Shown: positions 1 through 8,770, numbered from the stretch's first letter. The stretch: 30,784 nt of DNA from an uncultured Bacilli bacterium (GCA_934148875.1 CAKPDJ010000014.1:1-30784); one strand, 5' to 3'. Numbers and translations are program-made. The notes: generated by a model from the sequence alone, not told the origin.

Positions 1-1904
1 GTTATAGACATAACAGGATTGTTGCTAGGAGCATAACCAACAAAAGCATTACTAACCGTTTCAGTATCAATTTTACCATCACCATCAGCATCAATAAAAC
101 TTTCACTAGTTCCTGTTTTACCAGCAGGACTAGGACTATTTCCCATAACTCTTCTACCTAGTCCAATTTCCATAACTGCAACAAATCCTTCTTGAACACG
201 CTTTAAATATTCATCTTTAGTAGTTACCGTATTCAATATATTAGGTTCCACATTTTTTATTAGTTTACCTATTTCTTCGTTATTACTGCTTTCATGAATT
301 TCTTTTAACAAAACTGGCTGCAATCTTTTTCCATTTGACGCAATTGTTGTAATATATTGTGACAATTGAATTGGTGTATAACTATCATATTGTCCTATTG
401 AAAAATTAAGAAGTAAATCAACAGCCCTACTTTTTCCACTATAACCTAAACTTTCTACTGGTAAATCAATACCTGTCTTAACACCAAGTCCAAACTCTTT
501 AAATGTATTTCTATATATATCAAAAGCTTCTGGATCGATTTCTATCTTTTTATTATATTTATAATCTGCTTTACCAACCTTCATAGCTATTTTAAACTGA
601 TATACATTACTTGATTCAGCTAAAGCCACAATATCATTTAATCTTCCTACCCTATGTGATGAACACTTAGCTGGAATATTAGCAAGTTTAATGCATTCAT
701 CTGTCATATATTCGCCCATTTTAACAACGCCTGTATTATATCCGACTAACATTGATGCTCCTTTTACTACCGAACCAGGTGTCATAGGATCAGTTAAAGC
801 ATATGAAGTAATATCATAGGTTTGATACTTATTATCAACCTTTAAGACTTGCCTACCAGATATAGCTAAAACTTCTCCCGTATTAGGCATTTGAATCACA
901 ACATATGTCTTACTCAAATATTTAGTATTAGCTTCACTCTTAGCTTTTATCAAATAGGAATCAATAATAGAATCAACTTCTTTTTGAAGATTTATATCAA
1001 TATTAAGAACAATATCTTTTCCTCTTTTAGCCTCTTTTACTAAAATCAATTGATTATTATTAATTTTCTTGTATTCAGCTTTTTCTCCCTTTAACAAGTC
1101 TTCATATTGTTTCTCAATATTACTTAGACCAACAGTATCAGTTAATAAATAACCATTTTTCAAATATGTATCTTTAGCTTCTTTAGGAATACTACCAACA
1201 CTACCTAAAATATTTTTAAATGTACTACCATATAAGTATACTCTTTCCCAAGTAGTTTTAATATCAAAGCCATTTAGTAGATAATTATTTTCTGCAAAAT
1301 AAGCATATTCTTCATCAGTAGCATTACGTTTAATAACTTTTTCAGAATATGAATATCCTTGGTTCATTAAATAATAAATATAAGCTGCTTTTTTATCATC
1401 ATCAGTAAAATTACTAAGTTCTTCATCTGTAATTCTAGATATTTTTAAATTTTCAATATCAGCATTAGATAAAATTCTCTGTTTCAATTTTTGCCATTCT
1501 ATATCAGTAATTTTTTCATTACATTTATTGGCATTCAGCACTAAATAAAACTCTTTCAAATTTCTATTCAGCAATTTATCATATGGTAGTTCTATATGTT
1601 TACTAATGTCATAAGCTATTTCTATTTCTTTCAATGGTGTAACATTTGCTTGTTTTTGATAATAAATAACAGGTACAGAAATATTATCAACTAACAAATT
1701 ATAATTACGATCATAAATTCTTCCACGTGGTGCACTTTCGCCATAAATAATTGTATTAGTTAATTCTGCTAATTTTTTATTATAAAAAGATGACTTAAAA
1801 CAATTTATGTAAATAATATTAACAATAATCATTAAAAAAAGGGCAACAATAATAACATTTAAAACATTAATACGACTATTCATATTATTAAGTTTAGTTT
1901 TCAT
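1..1904 (-). CDS. mrdA: Class B penicillin-binding protein (PBP2/elongasome type), C-terminus cut by the window edge
   Basis: A membrane-anchored transpeptidase that cross-links peptidoglycan. 634 codons are visible and the frame is open to base 1. An N-terminal membrane segment (about residues 15-35) is followed by the class B dimerisation motif APRGRIYDRN and a long pedestal domain. All three catalytic motifs are present in order: SVVK at 378-381 (nucleophile Ser378), SSN at 431-433 and KTG at 596-598. The start ATG has GGGTGAT just upstream. A second class B PBP with PASTA domains lies in the division cluster of this window, so this copy, outside that cluster and with no PASTA seen so far, is more likely the cell-elongation enzyme (PBP2/PbpA). 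That assignment is inference; the transpeptidase call is secure. It is transcribed divergently from the small gene at 1973. Confidence 0.9.
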   Translation of the reverse strand, partial: MKTKLNNMNSRINVLNVIIVALFLMIIVNIIYINCFKSSFYNKKLAELTNTIIYGESAPRGRIYDRNYNLLVDNISVPVIYYQKQANVTPLKEIEIAYDISKHIELPYDKLLNRNLKEFYLVLNANKCNEKITDIEWQKLKQRILSNADIENLKISRITDEELSNFTDDDKKAAYIYYLMNQGYSYSEKVIKRNATDEEYAYFAENNYLLNGFDIKTTWERVYLYGSTFKNILGSVGSIPKEAKDTYLKNGYLLTDTVGLSNIEKQYEDLLKGEKAEYKKINNNQLILVKEAKRGKDIVLNIDINLQKEVDSIIDSYLIKAKSEANTKYLSKTYVVIQMPNTGEVLAISGRQVLKVDNKYQTYDITSYALTDPMTPGSVVKGASMLVGYNTGVVKMGEYMTDECIKLANIPAKCSSHRVGRLNDIVALAESSNVYQFKIAMKVGKADYKYNKKIEIDPEAFDIYRNTFKEFGLGVKTGIDLPVESLGYSGKSRAVDLLLNFSIGQYDSYTPIQLSQYITTIASNGKRLQPVLLKEIHESSNNEEIGKLIKNVEPNILNTVTTKDEYLKRVQEGFVAVMEIGLGRRVMGNSPSPAGKTGTSESFIDADGDGKIDTETVSNAFVGYAPSNNPVMSI

Positions 1905-1972
1905 ACAATCACCCAATATTAGTGTGTGTTAAAAATAAAAAATATTACATATATTTTTATTGGGAGGAAAAA

Positions 1973-2224
1973 ATGTATAAACAAATATTAAAAGGTTATA
2001 TAGATAATTTAAAAAAGGAAGATATTATTAAATTTATCAATAACAACAATCTTGAAGTAAGTGATAAAGAAATCAATATTATACACTTTTATATTAAAAA
2101 TTATTGGGAAGAACTGTTTGATGATAATGAAGATATTTGGAAAAAGCTACAAAATGATGTAAGTGAAAAAACATATTTAGAAATAATGAGTTTATATCAC
2201 AAATATAAAAAATTTATTAAATAA
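1973..2224 (+). CDS. Small helical protein, DUF2624-like (YqfT-like)
   Basis: An 83-residue, lysine- and asparagine-rich, all-helical protein with no membrane segment or signal peptide. The start chosen is the ATG preceded by a strong GGGAGG ribosome-binding site 5 bases away; the longer reading (GTG at 1922) has no such site and runs through the intergenic region. The pattern of an N-terminal helix pair followed by LYHKYKKFI near the C-terminus resembles the DUF2624 family of Bacilli, whose function is unknown. This is recognition by eye only. It is one of the few plus-strand genes here, stands alone, and is followed at once by an intrinsic terminator. Confidence 0.6.
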   Translation: MYKQILKGYIDNLKKEDIIKFINNNNLEVSDKEINIIHFYIKNYWEELFDDNEDIWKKLQNDVSEKTYLEIMSLYHKYKKFIK

Positions 2225-2225
2225 G

Positions 2226-2257
2226 AAAAGGTAAACAACGCTATGTTTACCTTTTTT
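2226..2257 (+). terminator. Intrinsic terminator of the small plus-strand gene
   Basis: An 11-bp perfect stem (AAAAGGTAAAC / GTTTACCTTTT) with an 8-base loop, ending in a T run. It starts one base after the stop codon. Confidence 0.85.
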
Positions 2258-2262
2258 AGTTT

Positions 2263-2278
2263 GACGATAATTATCATC
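2263..2278. promoter_or_regulatory. 16-bp near-palindrome centred on GATAATTATC
   Basis: GACGATAATTATCATC is symmetrical except for the outer C/T pair. It lies in the gap between two converging transcription units, with no gene reading away from it. The core resembles metalloregulator half-sites (Fur/MntR-like), but no promoter accompanies it. It may be chance in AT-rich DNA. Confidence 0.2.
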
Positions 2279-2417
2279 TAAAATAAAGAATTGGTACAAT
2301 CAAATTCTCTCAACAAATAATCTTTCTGTCCATTAAGTATTTCACTTCTTCTAATATTAACCATTTCTAACATCTTTAATAAAACATCTCATCAACATCT
2401 TGCCTAATAAAATAATG
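2278..2417 (-). pseudogene. Possible frameshifted gene remnant
   Basis: The only gap of note between the first two transcription units. On the minus strand one frame encodes MVNIRRSEILNGQKDYLLRE and a few more residues before a TAG at 2278-2280. An adjacent frame just upstream reads FIRQDVDEMFY before a stop, so joining them would need a frameshift. Composition looks coding-like, but there is no ribosome-binding site and no family is recognised. It may be the decayed C-terminus of a lost gene, or chance. Confidence 0.25.
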
Positions 2418-2426
2418 TCAACTATT

Positions 2427-2453
2427 ATAAAAAGAACCAATTACTCGGTTCTT
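2427..2453 (-). terminator. Terminator hairpin overlapping the ABC exporter stop codon
   Basis: On the minus strand AAGAACC-N8-GGTTCTT followed by a short T run. The TAA stop at 2441-2443 sits in the loop. Confidence 0.7.
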
Positions 2454-4741
2454 AATGATTCAACAGGATTCTTTTTACTAGCCATTCTTGCTGGAATAGC
2501 ACCACCTATCATAGTTAAAACAATATTAATCACAATCAATATAATAGCATGACTAATATTTAATTTAGCAACACCAGCTAGTCCGGATAAGTTCTCAATA
2601 ATCTTATTAGTTGGGATAGTTAAAATATAAGCAATAATAATTCCAAGCAATCCACTTGTTAGTCCTATTAAGAATGTTTCTGCATTAAATACACGTTTAA
2701 TATCCTTTTTTCTAGCACCAAGTGCTCTTAAAATACCAATTTCTTTAGTTCTTTCTAATACACTAATATAAGTAATTATAGCTATCATAATACTTGATAC
2801 AACTAACGATATTGATGAAAATGCTATTAATACTACTGTTATAGCATCCATTATTCCTCCGGATAAACTAGATATCATTGAAGCCATATCGGTATATTCA
2901 ATCTTATCTTCACTCTTTTTATTCTCATTATAACTATCTAAATACTTAGTTATTTCTTCTTTAGAATTAAAATCTTGTGGATATAAATATATAACTAGTG
3001 GTACAACATCACTACCTAAGTATCCTAACATATATTCCTTAGTATTAGTATCATCAAAAGGTAAATTAGACAAAATATTATAATCAAGCTTTTCCTGTTG
3101 TTTTACTATATCAGAATTTTTATTAATTTCTATTACCTTTTGAGTTAAAGCATTAGTATAAGCAAAACCACTACCATTAGTTATCATTTCTTGTTCTTCT
3201 TTACCACGAATTATAGCCTGTACTTTAACTGTAATACTATTTTTATTATTATATAATGATTCTAAATCCTGGTTTGGATAAAACATATTGCCAGATTTAA
3301 GGTAATAATCGTTATTTAATACCACTTTCAATTCCTTATTCATAATTTCTTCAAAGCTAACATTTTCCCTATTTTCTATACCAAGCACTTCTAAAACAGA
3401 CTCGTATATCTGATTTTTACTATCAACCTGTAATATTAATCCAGGTTCATCATTATTAATTTCTCCCGCGATAACATCATATAAATTATCAATCACACCA
3501 CTTGCATCTTTATTAGGATTAGTAGGTAGTAATGTCCACTCCTGAATATTAGAATTTAAAGTAGAAACTAAGTTGTAGTTATTATTATAATCTCTATTAA
3601 TAACGATTAAATTAGTACCTCTACTATAAGCAGTACCAGCTAAATATTTAGTATCCATTTTCTCTAAAAATGTTAAATAATCATTAGTTATTTTATTAGT
3701 ATGGTACATTGATTTAACTATATCTTTTTGAACATATACTTCCTTTTTATCAGTATATTTTTCTAATTTTTTATTAGATGTCACCTCATCAATATCATCA
3801 CTAGTAGCACTCATTGCTTGAGTACTTATAATAATTGGTGCCTGTGATAATGAATTTTTTTCAAATTTATCCACTTCTATTTTAAAACCATTTGATAAAG
3901 ATAGAATTAAACCTATACCAATAATACCAATACTAGAAGCAAAGGCAGTTAATAAAGTTCTTCCCTTTTTAGTTTTAATATTGTTAAAAGATAATTTTAA
4001 TGCTGTAGCAAAACTCATAGCTGTTTTTCTAATTTTTAACATTTTATCATCTTTTTCAGTATCTTTTATCGGATTAGAGTCACTCAATTTTACTCCATCT
4101 TGAAACTCAATAATTCTACTAGCATACTCATGAGCAAGTTCAGGATTATGAGTTACCATTATAACTAATTTATCCTTAGCTATTTTCTTAATTAAGTCCA
4201 TAATTTGAATGCTAGTTTTAGTGTCAAGCGCACCAGTTGGTTCATCAGCTAAAATAATATCAGGGTCATTAACTAAAGCACGAGCAATAGCTACTCTCTG
4301 CATTTGCCCACCTGATAGTTGATTAGGTTTTTTATGAATATGTTCTAATAAACCCACTTTTTTCAAAGCATCTTTTGCTTTTCTTCTTCTAGTTTTACTA
4401 TTAACTCCACTTAAAGTCATTCCCATTTCAACATTATCCAAAATAGAAATGTGAGGTATTAAATTATAACTTTGAAAAATAAAACCAATACAATTATTAC
4501 GATAACGGTCCCAATCAATATTTTTAAACTTTTTAGTAGATTTATTATTAATAATTAAATCACCACTATCATAACGATCTAAACCACCTATTATATTTAA
4601 AAGTGTTGTCTTACCACTACCACTAGCTCCTAAAATAGCCACAAATTCATTTTTTCTAAATTTTATTGAAACATCCTTTAATGCGTGTTGAACAAAAGTT
4701 CCTGTTTTATAACTTTTATCAATATTTTTTAATTCTAACAT
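2441..4741 (-). CDS. MacB-like ABC exporter, ATPase fused to FtsX-type permease
   Basis: A single-chain ABC protein of 766 residues. The N-terminal ATPase (about 1-225) has Walker A GASGSGKT at 38-45, signature LSGGQ at 142-146, Walker B IILADEP at 162-168 and the H-loop His198. A first membrane helix (about 262-285) leads into a large extracytoplasmic domain. Three more helices make up the FtsX/MacB permease near the C-terminus, with the usual ERTKEIGILRALGA stretch between the first two. The architecture matches mechanotransmitting type VII exporters, which move lipoproteins, peptides or antibiotics rather than import nutrients. The substrate cannot be told. The start has a perfect AAGGAGG site. 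The gene stands alone behind its own -10 box, with no two-component genes beside it, unlike BceAB-type peptide-resistance loci. Confidence 0.9.
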   Translation of the reverse strand: MLELKNIDKSYKTGTFVQHALKDVSIKFRKNEFVAILGASGSGKTTLLNIIGGLDRYDSGDLIINNKSTKKFKNIDWDRYRNNCIGFIFQSYNLIPHISILDNVEMGMTLSGVNSKTRRRKAKDALKKVGLLEHIHKKPNQLSGGQMQRVAIARALVNDPDIILADEPTGALDTKTSIQIMDLIKKIAKDKLVIMVTHNPELAHEYASRIIEFQDGVKLSDSNPIKDTEKDDKMLKIRKTAMSFATALKLSFNNIKTKKGRTLLTAFASSIGIIGIGLILSLSNGFKIEVDKFEKNSLSQAPIIISTQAMSATSDDIDEVTSNKKLEKYTDKKEVYVQKDIVKSMYHTNKITNDYLTFLEKMDTKYLAGTAYSRGTNLIVINRDYNNNYNLVSTLNSNIQEWTLLPTNPNKDASGVIDNLYDVIAGEINNDEPGLILQVDSKNQIYESVLEVLGIENRENVSFEEIMNKELKVVLNNDYYLKSGNMFYPNQDLESLYNNKNSITVKVQAIIRGKEEQEMITNGSGFAYTNALTQKVIEINKNSDIVKQQEKLDYNILSNLPFDDTNTKEYMLGYLGSDVVPLVIYLYPQDFNSKEEITKYLDSYNENKKSEDKIEYTDMASMISSLSGGIMDAITVVLIAFSSISLVVSSIMIAIITYISVLERTKEIGILRALGARKKDIKRVFNAETFLIGLTSGLLGIIIAYILTIPTNKIIENLSGLAGVAKLNISHAIILIVINIVLTMIGGAIPARMASKKNPVESLRTE

Positions 4742-4767
4742 ATAGCCTCCTTGTAAGTTATATTAGT

Positions 4768-4773
4768 ATTATA
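4768..4773 (-). promoter_or_regulatory. -10 box for the ABC exporter gene
   Basis: A perfect TATAAT on the minus strand, 26 bases before the ATG and preceded by a T-rich stretch. No convincing -35 is seen. Confidence 0.5.
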
Positions 4774-4810
4774 CAAAAAATATTTATTATTTTTTAATTT
4801 TTACTACAAT

Positions 4811-5665
4811 TTATTTACATTTTTTTACTTTTCTTAAAAAATCTTGTTCCTGAATATCAGATTGAGTATAGTAATAACGATATGACTGAAATAAATTATA
4901 TTTTTCATTTATTTCCTGAGTAAAATCAGGAATTTGTTCATACTCATCTCTAGGTGTATCAAACAAATTGATTATAGATACCACCTGTGATAAATATAGC
5001 ATTCGACTATCGTTTTTAACAAAAACATCACCATCAAAAATAGCACAGTTTTTATCTGGAACATCTAATAAAAGCATATTTTTAAAATGCGCTATTGTAT
5101 ATTTTTTTAAAGTTGCTAATAATTGGTGTGGCGTTTTAAATTTACACTCATCTATCATCTGCATAATTTTTTCAAAATCAACATCCATACTTTTTATTGC
5201 TTCTGAATCAACCATATCTAAGTAGTAATCCATATTATCTTTGTCTTTACCACTCAAATAAGGTAAAAACAACGTAGCATCATCCATTATATCATTATAT
5301 AAAAACATTATTTTTAGTATATTTTCTATTTTTCTAACACTAGGGTGATGACAATCAACTTCTACCAAATTTCTAACATACATATTACAGTAATTAATAA
5401 AATCCAAGGCTTCATATAATATATCTTCACCACGGTCTTCAAAAGCTAACTCAATCTTCACAAATTGTTCTTCATAAATTACCTCATTAATCAATGCATA
5501 TTCAATAATTTGTTTTAAAAGTGGCGTTACTTGATACATTTTATTCATATCAAGTGAAAATCCACTATTATCAAGTGCTAGCAAAGTATCAAAGTCTTCA
5601 ATTTTTACGCCATCAAAGTATCCTATATGTTCCCTAAAAAAATTAAGCAACTGATAACTAGACAT
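4811..5665 (-). CDS. Protein of unknown function, helical and cytoplasmic
   Basis: A 284-residue protein, mostly helical, acidic, with no signal peptide or membrane segment, and not recognised. Visible features are a His-His pair in DCHHPSVRKIENI, a hydrophobic helix around LKIMFLYNDIMDD, and a tyrosine-rich stretch (SYRYYYTQ) near a basic C-terminus. An upstream ATG at 5692 in the same frame lies essentially at the predicted transcription start, with no ribosome-binding site. The ATG at 5665 has GGGGAG 10 bases upstream, so I choose it. It has its own extended -10 promoter and lies between two ABC exporter loci, but nothing links it to them. No function is proposed. Confidence 0.75.
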   Translation of the reverse strand: MSSYQLLNFFREHIGYFDGVKIEDFDTLLALDNSGFSLDMNKMYQVTPLLKQIIEYALINEVIYEEQFVKIELAFEDRGEDILYEALDFINYCNMYVRNLVEVDCHHPSVRKIENILKIMFLYNDIMDDATLFLPYLSGKDKDNMDYYLDMVDSEAIKSMDVDFEKIMQMIDECKFKTPHQLLATLKKYTIAHFKNMLLLDVPDKNCAIFDGDVFVKNDSRMLYLSQVVSIINLFDTPRDEYEQIPDFTQEINEKYNLFQSYRYYYTQSDIQEQDFLRKVKKCK

Positions 5666-5697
5666 ATTAAACACTCTCCCCGTTTTAAGCATTCTAT

Positions 5698-5706
5698 ATT
5701 ATACCA
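5698..5706 (-). promoter_or_regulatory. Extended -10 promoter of the unknown gene
   Basis: TGG-TATAAT on the minus strand is an extended -10 (TGN) element. The region where a -35 would sit holds an inverted repeat (ATCAAT-N6-ATTGAT at about 5708-5725) that could be a regulator site. Transcription would start near 5690, which argues against the upstream ATG at 5692. Confidence 0.6.
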
Positions 5707-5740
5707 CATCAATATAAAAATTGATATAAATTTATTCACT

Positions 5741-5766
5741 AAAAAAAGAAGTACTAGACTTCTTTT
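5741..5766 (-). terminator. Terminator whose loop holds the stop codon of the ABC-2 permease
   Basis: On the minus strand AAAAGAAGT-CTAGT-ACTTCTTTT, a perfect 9-bp stem, followed by seven T. The TAG stop of the permease lies at the loop. Confidence 0.85.
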
Positions 5767-7070
5767 GATTTAACAGCTTTAAATAACTTGTGCCACATCT
5801 TATCAGTTGAATAATTTAAAATTCCTATCTTATATATTTTCAATCCATAACGAATTAATACAAAATTAAATATACATAAAATAATGATAGACACAATAAC
5901 ATCAACAATCCCAATTTGTCCAATTACTAATAAAGCAGGTGACAATAGGCAAGATAAGAAAGGTATATAAGATAATACTCTAATAAATACACTTCCCTCA
6001 AACATTCCAGCCATAATAGCTAAATAATATCCAGCTAAACAAACCATCATGATTGGTGACTGAATTTGTTGAAAGTCTTCCATACTAACAGTCATTGAAG
6101 CTAATATTCCAGCTACTAATGAATATGTTAAGAAAGATAAGATCATTAAAACTAAAGTAAGTGGAATAATATAAACTAGTTTATCAACAAAACCACTAGA
6201 TACTAAACTATCCCAAACACTACTAATTTGTGAAGTAATACTACTAGCACTAGCCGTTCCAGTGTAATTTCTAATAATTAAAGCAACAATTCCATATATA
6301 ATTAGTAATAAACCTTGTAACAAAACAAAGGTATTACCAGCAATTACTTTAGAAAAGAAATGTGCTTTAGGACTAACATTAGAAATTATAACTTCCATAC
6401 TACGTGTCTGTTTTTCCTCATTTATCTCTGCCCCTATCATCTGTACTAAAAATACTACTAAGATAAAGAAAGGCAAAATAACCGTTGGGAATACTGTTCC
6501 CATTACCATTTCCATATTTTCTTCTTCTGTATTTTTATCATCGCTAAGCAATATTCTATCAACCGAAATATTACTAGTTAACTTTTCTAATTCCTTTTGG
6601 TCAACATTAGTTAAAGAAAAGGCAACTTCATTTTTAGTACTTGATAAAGTTTGATATAGAAGTTGATAATATGCTGTATCAATATATGAGTCACTGATAA
6701 TGCTAGCTTTTATATAACTAGTATCACTATTTTCTAATACAACTAGCACTTTGTCAGTACCCTCTAACTCTTTTTCCAGTTCCTCTTGTTCCTTATCAGA
6801 CTTCTCAACACTAAATGTATAATCCATATCAAGTGTCTCATTAAAACTATTTAAATTACGTTCAAAAATATCATAAGTATAATTAGTCTTATCCAAAACA
6901 ATTATTTCATTAGTATCATTAAAATCTCCACCAAATGCTTTAATAATACTATCTATATTAACAACACCAACAATTACAATAGCTAAAATTATATTTACAA
7001 TTAAAAACCATTTACTTTTTAATTTCTTTTTTAAACTTGCACCTGTTAAAAACCAAAACTTATTCATCAT
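5754..7070 (-). CDS. ABC-2 type exporter permease (NatB/YhaP-like)
   Basis: The 438-residue membrane partner of the ATPase encoded just upstream. One N-terminal helix (about 20-40) is followed by an extracytoplasmic domain of about 150 residues, then several membrane helices in the C-terminal half beginning near FPTVILPFFILVVFLVQMIG. The motif EEKQTRSMEVIISNVSP is typical of NatB/ABC-2 permeases (COG1668). Family members export sodium or unknown, possibly toxic compounds; the substrate is not determined here. The start is ATG-ATG at 7070-7065, overlapping the end of the ATPase gene by about 10 bases, so the two are translationally coupled. A GTG at 7079 is possible but has no better ribosome-binding site. 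Confidence 0.88.
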   Translation of the reverse strand: MMNKFWFLTGASLKKKLKSKWFLIVNIILAIVIVGVVNIDSIIKAFGGDFNDTNEIIVLDKTNYTYDIFERNLNSFNETLDMDYTFSVEKSDKEQEELEKELEGTDKVLVVLENSDTSYIKASIISDSYIDTAYYQLLYQTLSSTKNEVAFSLTNVDQKELEKLTSNISVDRILLSDDKNTEEENMEMVMGTVFPTVILPFFILVVFLVQMIGAEINEEKQTRSMEVIISNVSPKAHFFSKVIAGNTFVLLQGLLLIIYGIVALIIRNYTGTASASSITSQISSVWDSLVSSGFVDKLVYIIPLTLVLMILSFLTYSLVAGILASMTVSMEDFQQIQSPIMMVCLAGYYLAIMAGMFEGSVFIRVLSYIPFLSCLLSPALLVIGQIGIVDVIVSIIILCIFNFVLIRYGLKIYKIGILNYSTDKMWHKLFKAVKSKEV

Positions 7071-7956
7071 AACTAGCACCTACTTTCGCTATAAAAATCT
7101 CATTTAAGCTAGCTTCTTCCACCACAAATTTAGTAATATTATGATGAGATATTGCTTTAAATACCTGTTCTACAACTTTATTATTTTCAATTTTAACTTC
7201 ATATTCATTTAATTTTTTATTAACTTCTAACACGCCAGGAATTTCTTTCAATTCTGATACTTTAACATCTCCACGAATTAAAATATTCTTTTTTTGATAT
7301 TCTTCCTTAATATCTTTTAAGTACCCTTCTAACACGGGTCTACCCTTAACCAAAATAACTAACTTCTCACAAAACTGCTCTATATGTTCCATTTGATGTG
7401 ATGAAAAAATTATAGAACATCCATTCTTCTGTAGTTCATAAATAGCATCCTTAAGTTGAACTACATTTATCGGGTCAAGTCCTGTAAAAGGTTCATCCAA
7501 TATAAGTAATTTAGGATTATTAATAACTGCAGCTATAAACTGAATTTTTTGTTGATTTCCTTTAGACAATTCTTTAATTTTACGATTTTTATAATCTGTA
7601 ATCTTAAATTTTTCTAACCATACATCCAATCTTTTTAATATTTCTTTTTCACTAAGTCCTTTTAATCTACCATAATAAACAACCTGTTCTTTAACAGTCA
7701 TCTTAGTAAGTAAACTTCTCTCTTCAGTAACAAAACCAATCTTATCAGTTACACTATAATCAATTTTCTTACCATTCAAAGTAATACTACCACTATTACT
7801 ATCTAAAAGTCCCATAATCATACGAAATGTCGTTGTTTTACCAGCACCATTACTACCAAGTAAACCAAATATTTCGCCATCTTTTACTGTAAACGATAAA
7901 TTATCAACCGCTAAATTATCGCCATAATATTTAGTAATATTTTTAACTTGTAACAT
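7060..7956 (-). CDS. ABC exporter ATPase (NatA/YhaQ-like)
   Basis: A 298-residue ATP-binding subunit. Walker A is GSNGAGKTT near residue 36. The signature region is LSKGNQQKIQFI, the variant typical of the COG4152 NatA/YhaQ group rather than LSGGQ. Walker B is LLILDEPFTGLD and the H-loop is SSHQMEH. A C-terminal domain of about 80 residues follows the ATPase core, as usual in this group. The start at 7956 has a strong GGGAGG site; reading further upstream would run through non-coding DNA. It forms a two-gene operon with the overlapping permease and powers its export. The promoter lies at 8051-8079, immediately after the terminator of the upstream unit. Confidence 0.92.
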   Translation of the reverse strand: MLQVKNITKYYGDNLAVDNLSFTVKDGEIFGLLGSNGAGKTTTFRMIMGLLDSNSGSITLNGKKIDYSVTDKIGFVTEERSLLTKMTVKEQVVYYGRLKGLSEKEILKRLDVWLEKFKITDYKNRKIKELSKGNQQKIQFIAAVINNPKLLILDEPFTGLDPINVVQLKDAIYELQKNGCSIIFSSHQMEHIEQFCEKLVILVKGRPVLEGYLKDIKEEYQKKNILIRGDVKVSELKEIPGVLEVNKKLNEYEVKIENNKVVEQVFKAISHHNITKFVVEEASLNEIFIAKVGASYDE

Positions 7957-8050
7957 ATTTCCTCCCACCAATAAAATCAATACAAGTACCAATGTACTAT
8001 CAATAAGCTCAACAAAATCTAGTCAAACAACCATCCAAGCTTACTAGAAT

Positions 8051-8079
8051 ATTATATAAAATTACGATATAAAATTCAA
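8051..8079 (-). promoter_or_regulatory. Promoter of the NatAB-like operon
   Basis: TTGAAT-17-TATAAT on the minus strand: four of six -35 bases, perfect -10 and ideal spacing. The leader to the ATG is about 90 bases. Confidence 0.6.
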
Positions 8080-8080
8080 T

Positions 8081-8103
8081 AAAAAAAGAAGCTAATCAGC
8101 TTC
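8081..8103 (-). terminator. Terminator overlapping the CotF-like gene's stop codon
   Basis: GAAGCT-GATT-AGCTTC followed by seven T on the minus strand. The TAG stop at 8092-8094 begins in the loop. Confidence 0.85.
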
Positions 8104-8421
8104 CACAATACCAAGTTCAACTAATTTTTGCTCAAAGCAATTAATCTTATCATTGATTTTATTATCATCAACTTCTTCCAACGTATACCATCCATTCTCA
8201 AACATTAAATTATAAAGTTCTCTAGCCATATCTTTACTATCCTCTAACATAGAAAAATAATCTTCGTAAAGATAATCATTACTTGCTTCATTTAAAGCTA
8301 TCGAATAATTATTAGACATATTTTTTTCAAGCTCCAATATAGAGTTTAAATAATCTCTATCATTCATCTTAATACCACTTGGAACTTCTTTTTTTGTATT
8401 TTTAATTTCTTTATTATTCAT
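8092..8421 (-). CDS. CotF-family (spore coat F domain) protein
   Basis: A 109-residue protein. From about residue 20 it reads MNDRDYLNSILELEKNMS, then YSIALNEAS, then LMFENGWYTLEEV. This is the signature layout of the Coat F family (PF07875): a DRD-x-L-x-EK helix, a Y...A..E helix and a closing GWY. Family members are ferritin-like helical proteins first found in Bacillus spore coats, but many occur in non-sporulating Bacillota with unknown roles. The start at 8421 has GGAGG 9 bases upstream, inside the end of the preceding gene. The ATG at 8430 sits directly on that site and is rejected. It overlaps the upstream gene by 8 bases, so the two are coupled. No other sporulation gene is in the window. 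Confidence 0.75.
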   Translation of the reverse strand: MNNKEIKNTKKEVPSGIKMNDRDYLNSILELEKNMSNNYSIALNEASNDYLYEDYFSMLEDSKDMARELYNLMFENGWYTLEEVDDNKINDKINCFEQKLVELGIVEAD

Positions 8422-8689
8422 CTTCTTCATCCTCCACGCAATCACATTCCTCACAATCACATTCCTCACAAGTGCACTGATCAAGTTCATCTTTTTTCAA
8501 AATAGAAATAATATAATAAAGATGGTCTTCATGCATATTTTTAACTCTCTCAAAAAGTTCCTTAATTTCATCATCTCTAACTTCATCAATAAAACTATTA
8601 ACCTGCTTAAAAGCATTATAATTCCATTCAAACATATCTGATAAATAAGCAAAATCTTTAGTTGAAATAATTTGTGGTACTAATTCCAT
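8414..8689 (-). CDS. Small coat-like helical protein with a Cys-rich acidic tail
   Basis: A 91-residue protein. Residues 1-65 form two or three helices that resemble the ferritin-like fold of CotF/rubrerythrin relatives (ISTKDFAYLSDMFEWNYNAFK, then MHEDHLYYIISIL). The last 20 residues are unlike the rest: cysteines at 72, 74, 77, 79, 82 and 84 give a regular CxC-x2-CxC-x2-CxC ladder followed by VEDEEDE. Such a tail could bind metal or form disulfide cross-links; this is inference. The tail is encoded by a short tandem DNA repeat at about 8441-8475. The start ATG has GAGGAG upstream. It is coupled to the CotF-like gene, and the two products may assemble together. Confidence 0.7.
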   Translation of the reverse strand: MELVPQIISTKDFAYLSDMFEWNYNAFKQVNSFIDEVRDDEIKELFERVKNMHEDHLYYIISILKKDELDQCTCEECDCEECDCVEDEEDE

Positions 8690-8738
8690 ATTATCATCTC
8701 CTCACCTATATATTGAGAAATTTAATAATATTTTATAC

Positions 8739-8770
8739 AAAAAAAGAAACCTATTTTTCTAGATTTCTTT
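8739..8770 (-). terminator. Terminator containing the stop codon of the PF06541 gene
   Basis: An 11-bp stem with one G-T pair (AAAGAAATCTA / TAGGTTTCTTT on the minus strand), a 6-base loop and seven T. The TAG stop at 8751-8753 is inside the stem. Confidence 0.85.

Noticed and set aside
2441..4741. BceAB-type antimicrobial peptide resistance module
   Set aside because: ATPase and permease are fused and no histidine kinase or response regulator is adjacent, so only a general MacB-like exporter is supported.
4968..5225. Plus-strand open frame inside the unknown gene at 4811-5665
   Set aside because: Antisense shadow: no ribosome-binding site, Ser/Ile-rich composition typical of reversed AT-rich coding DNA, and the minus-strand frame is longer with proper signals.
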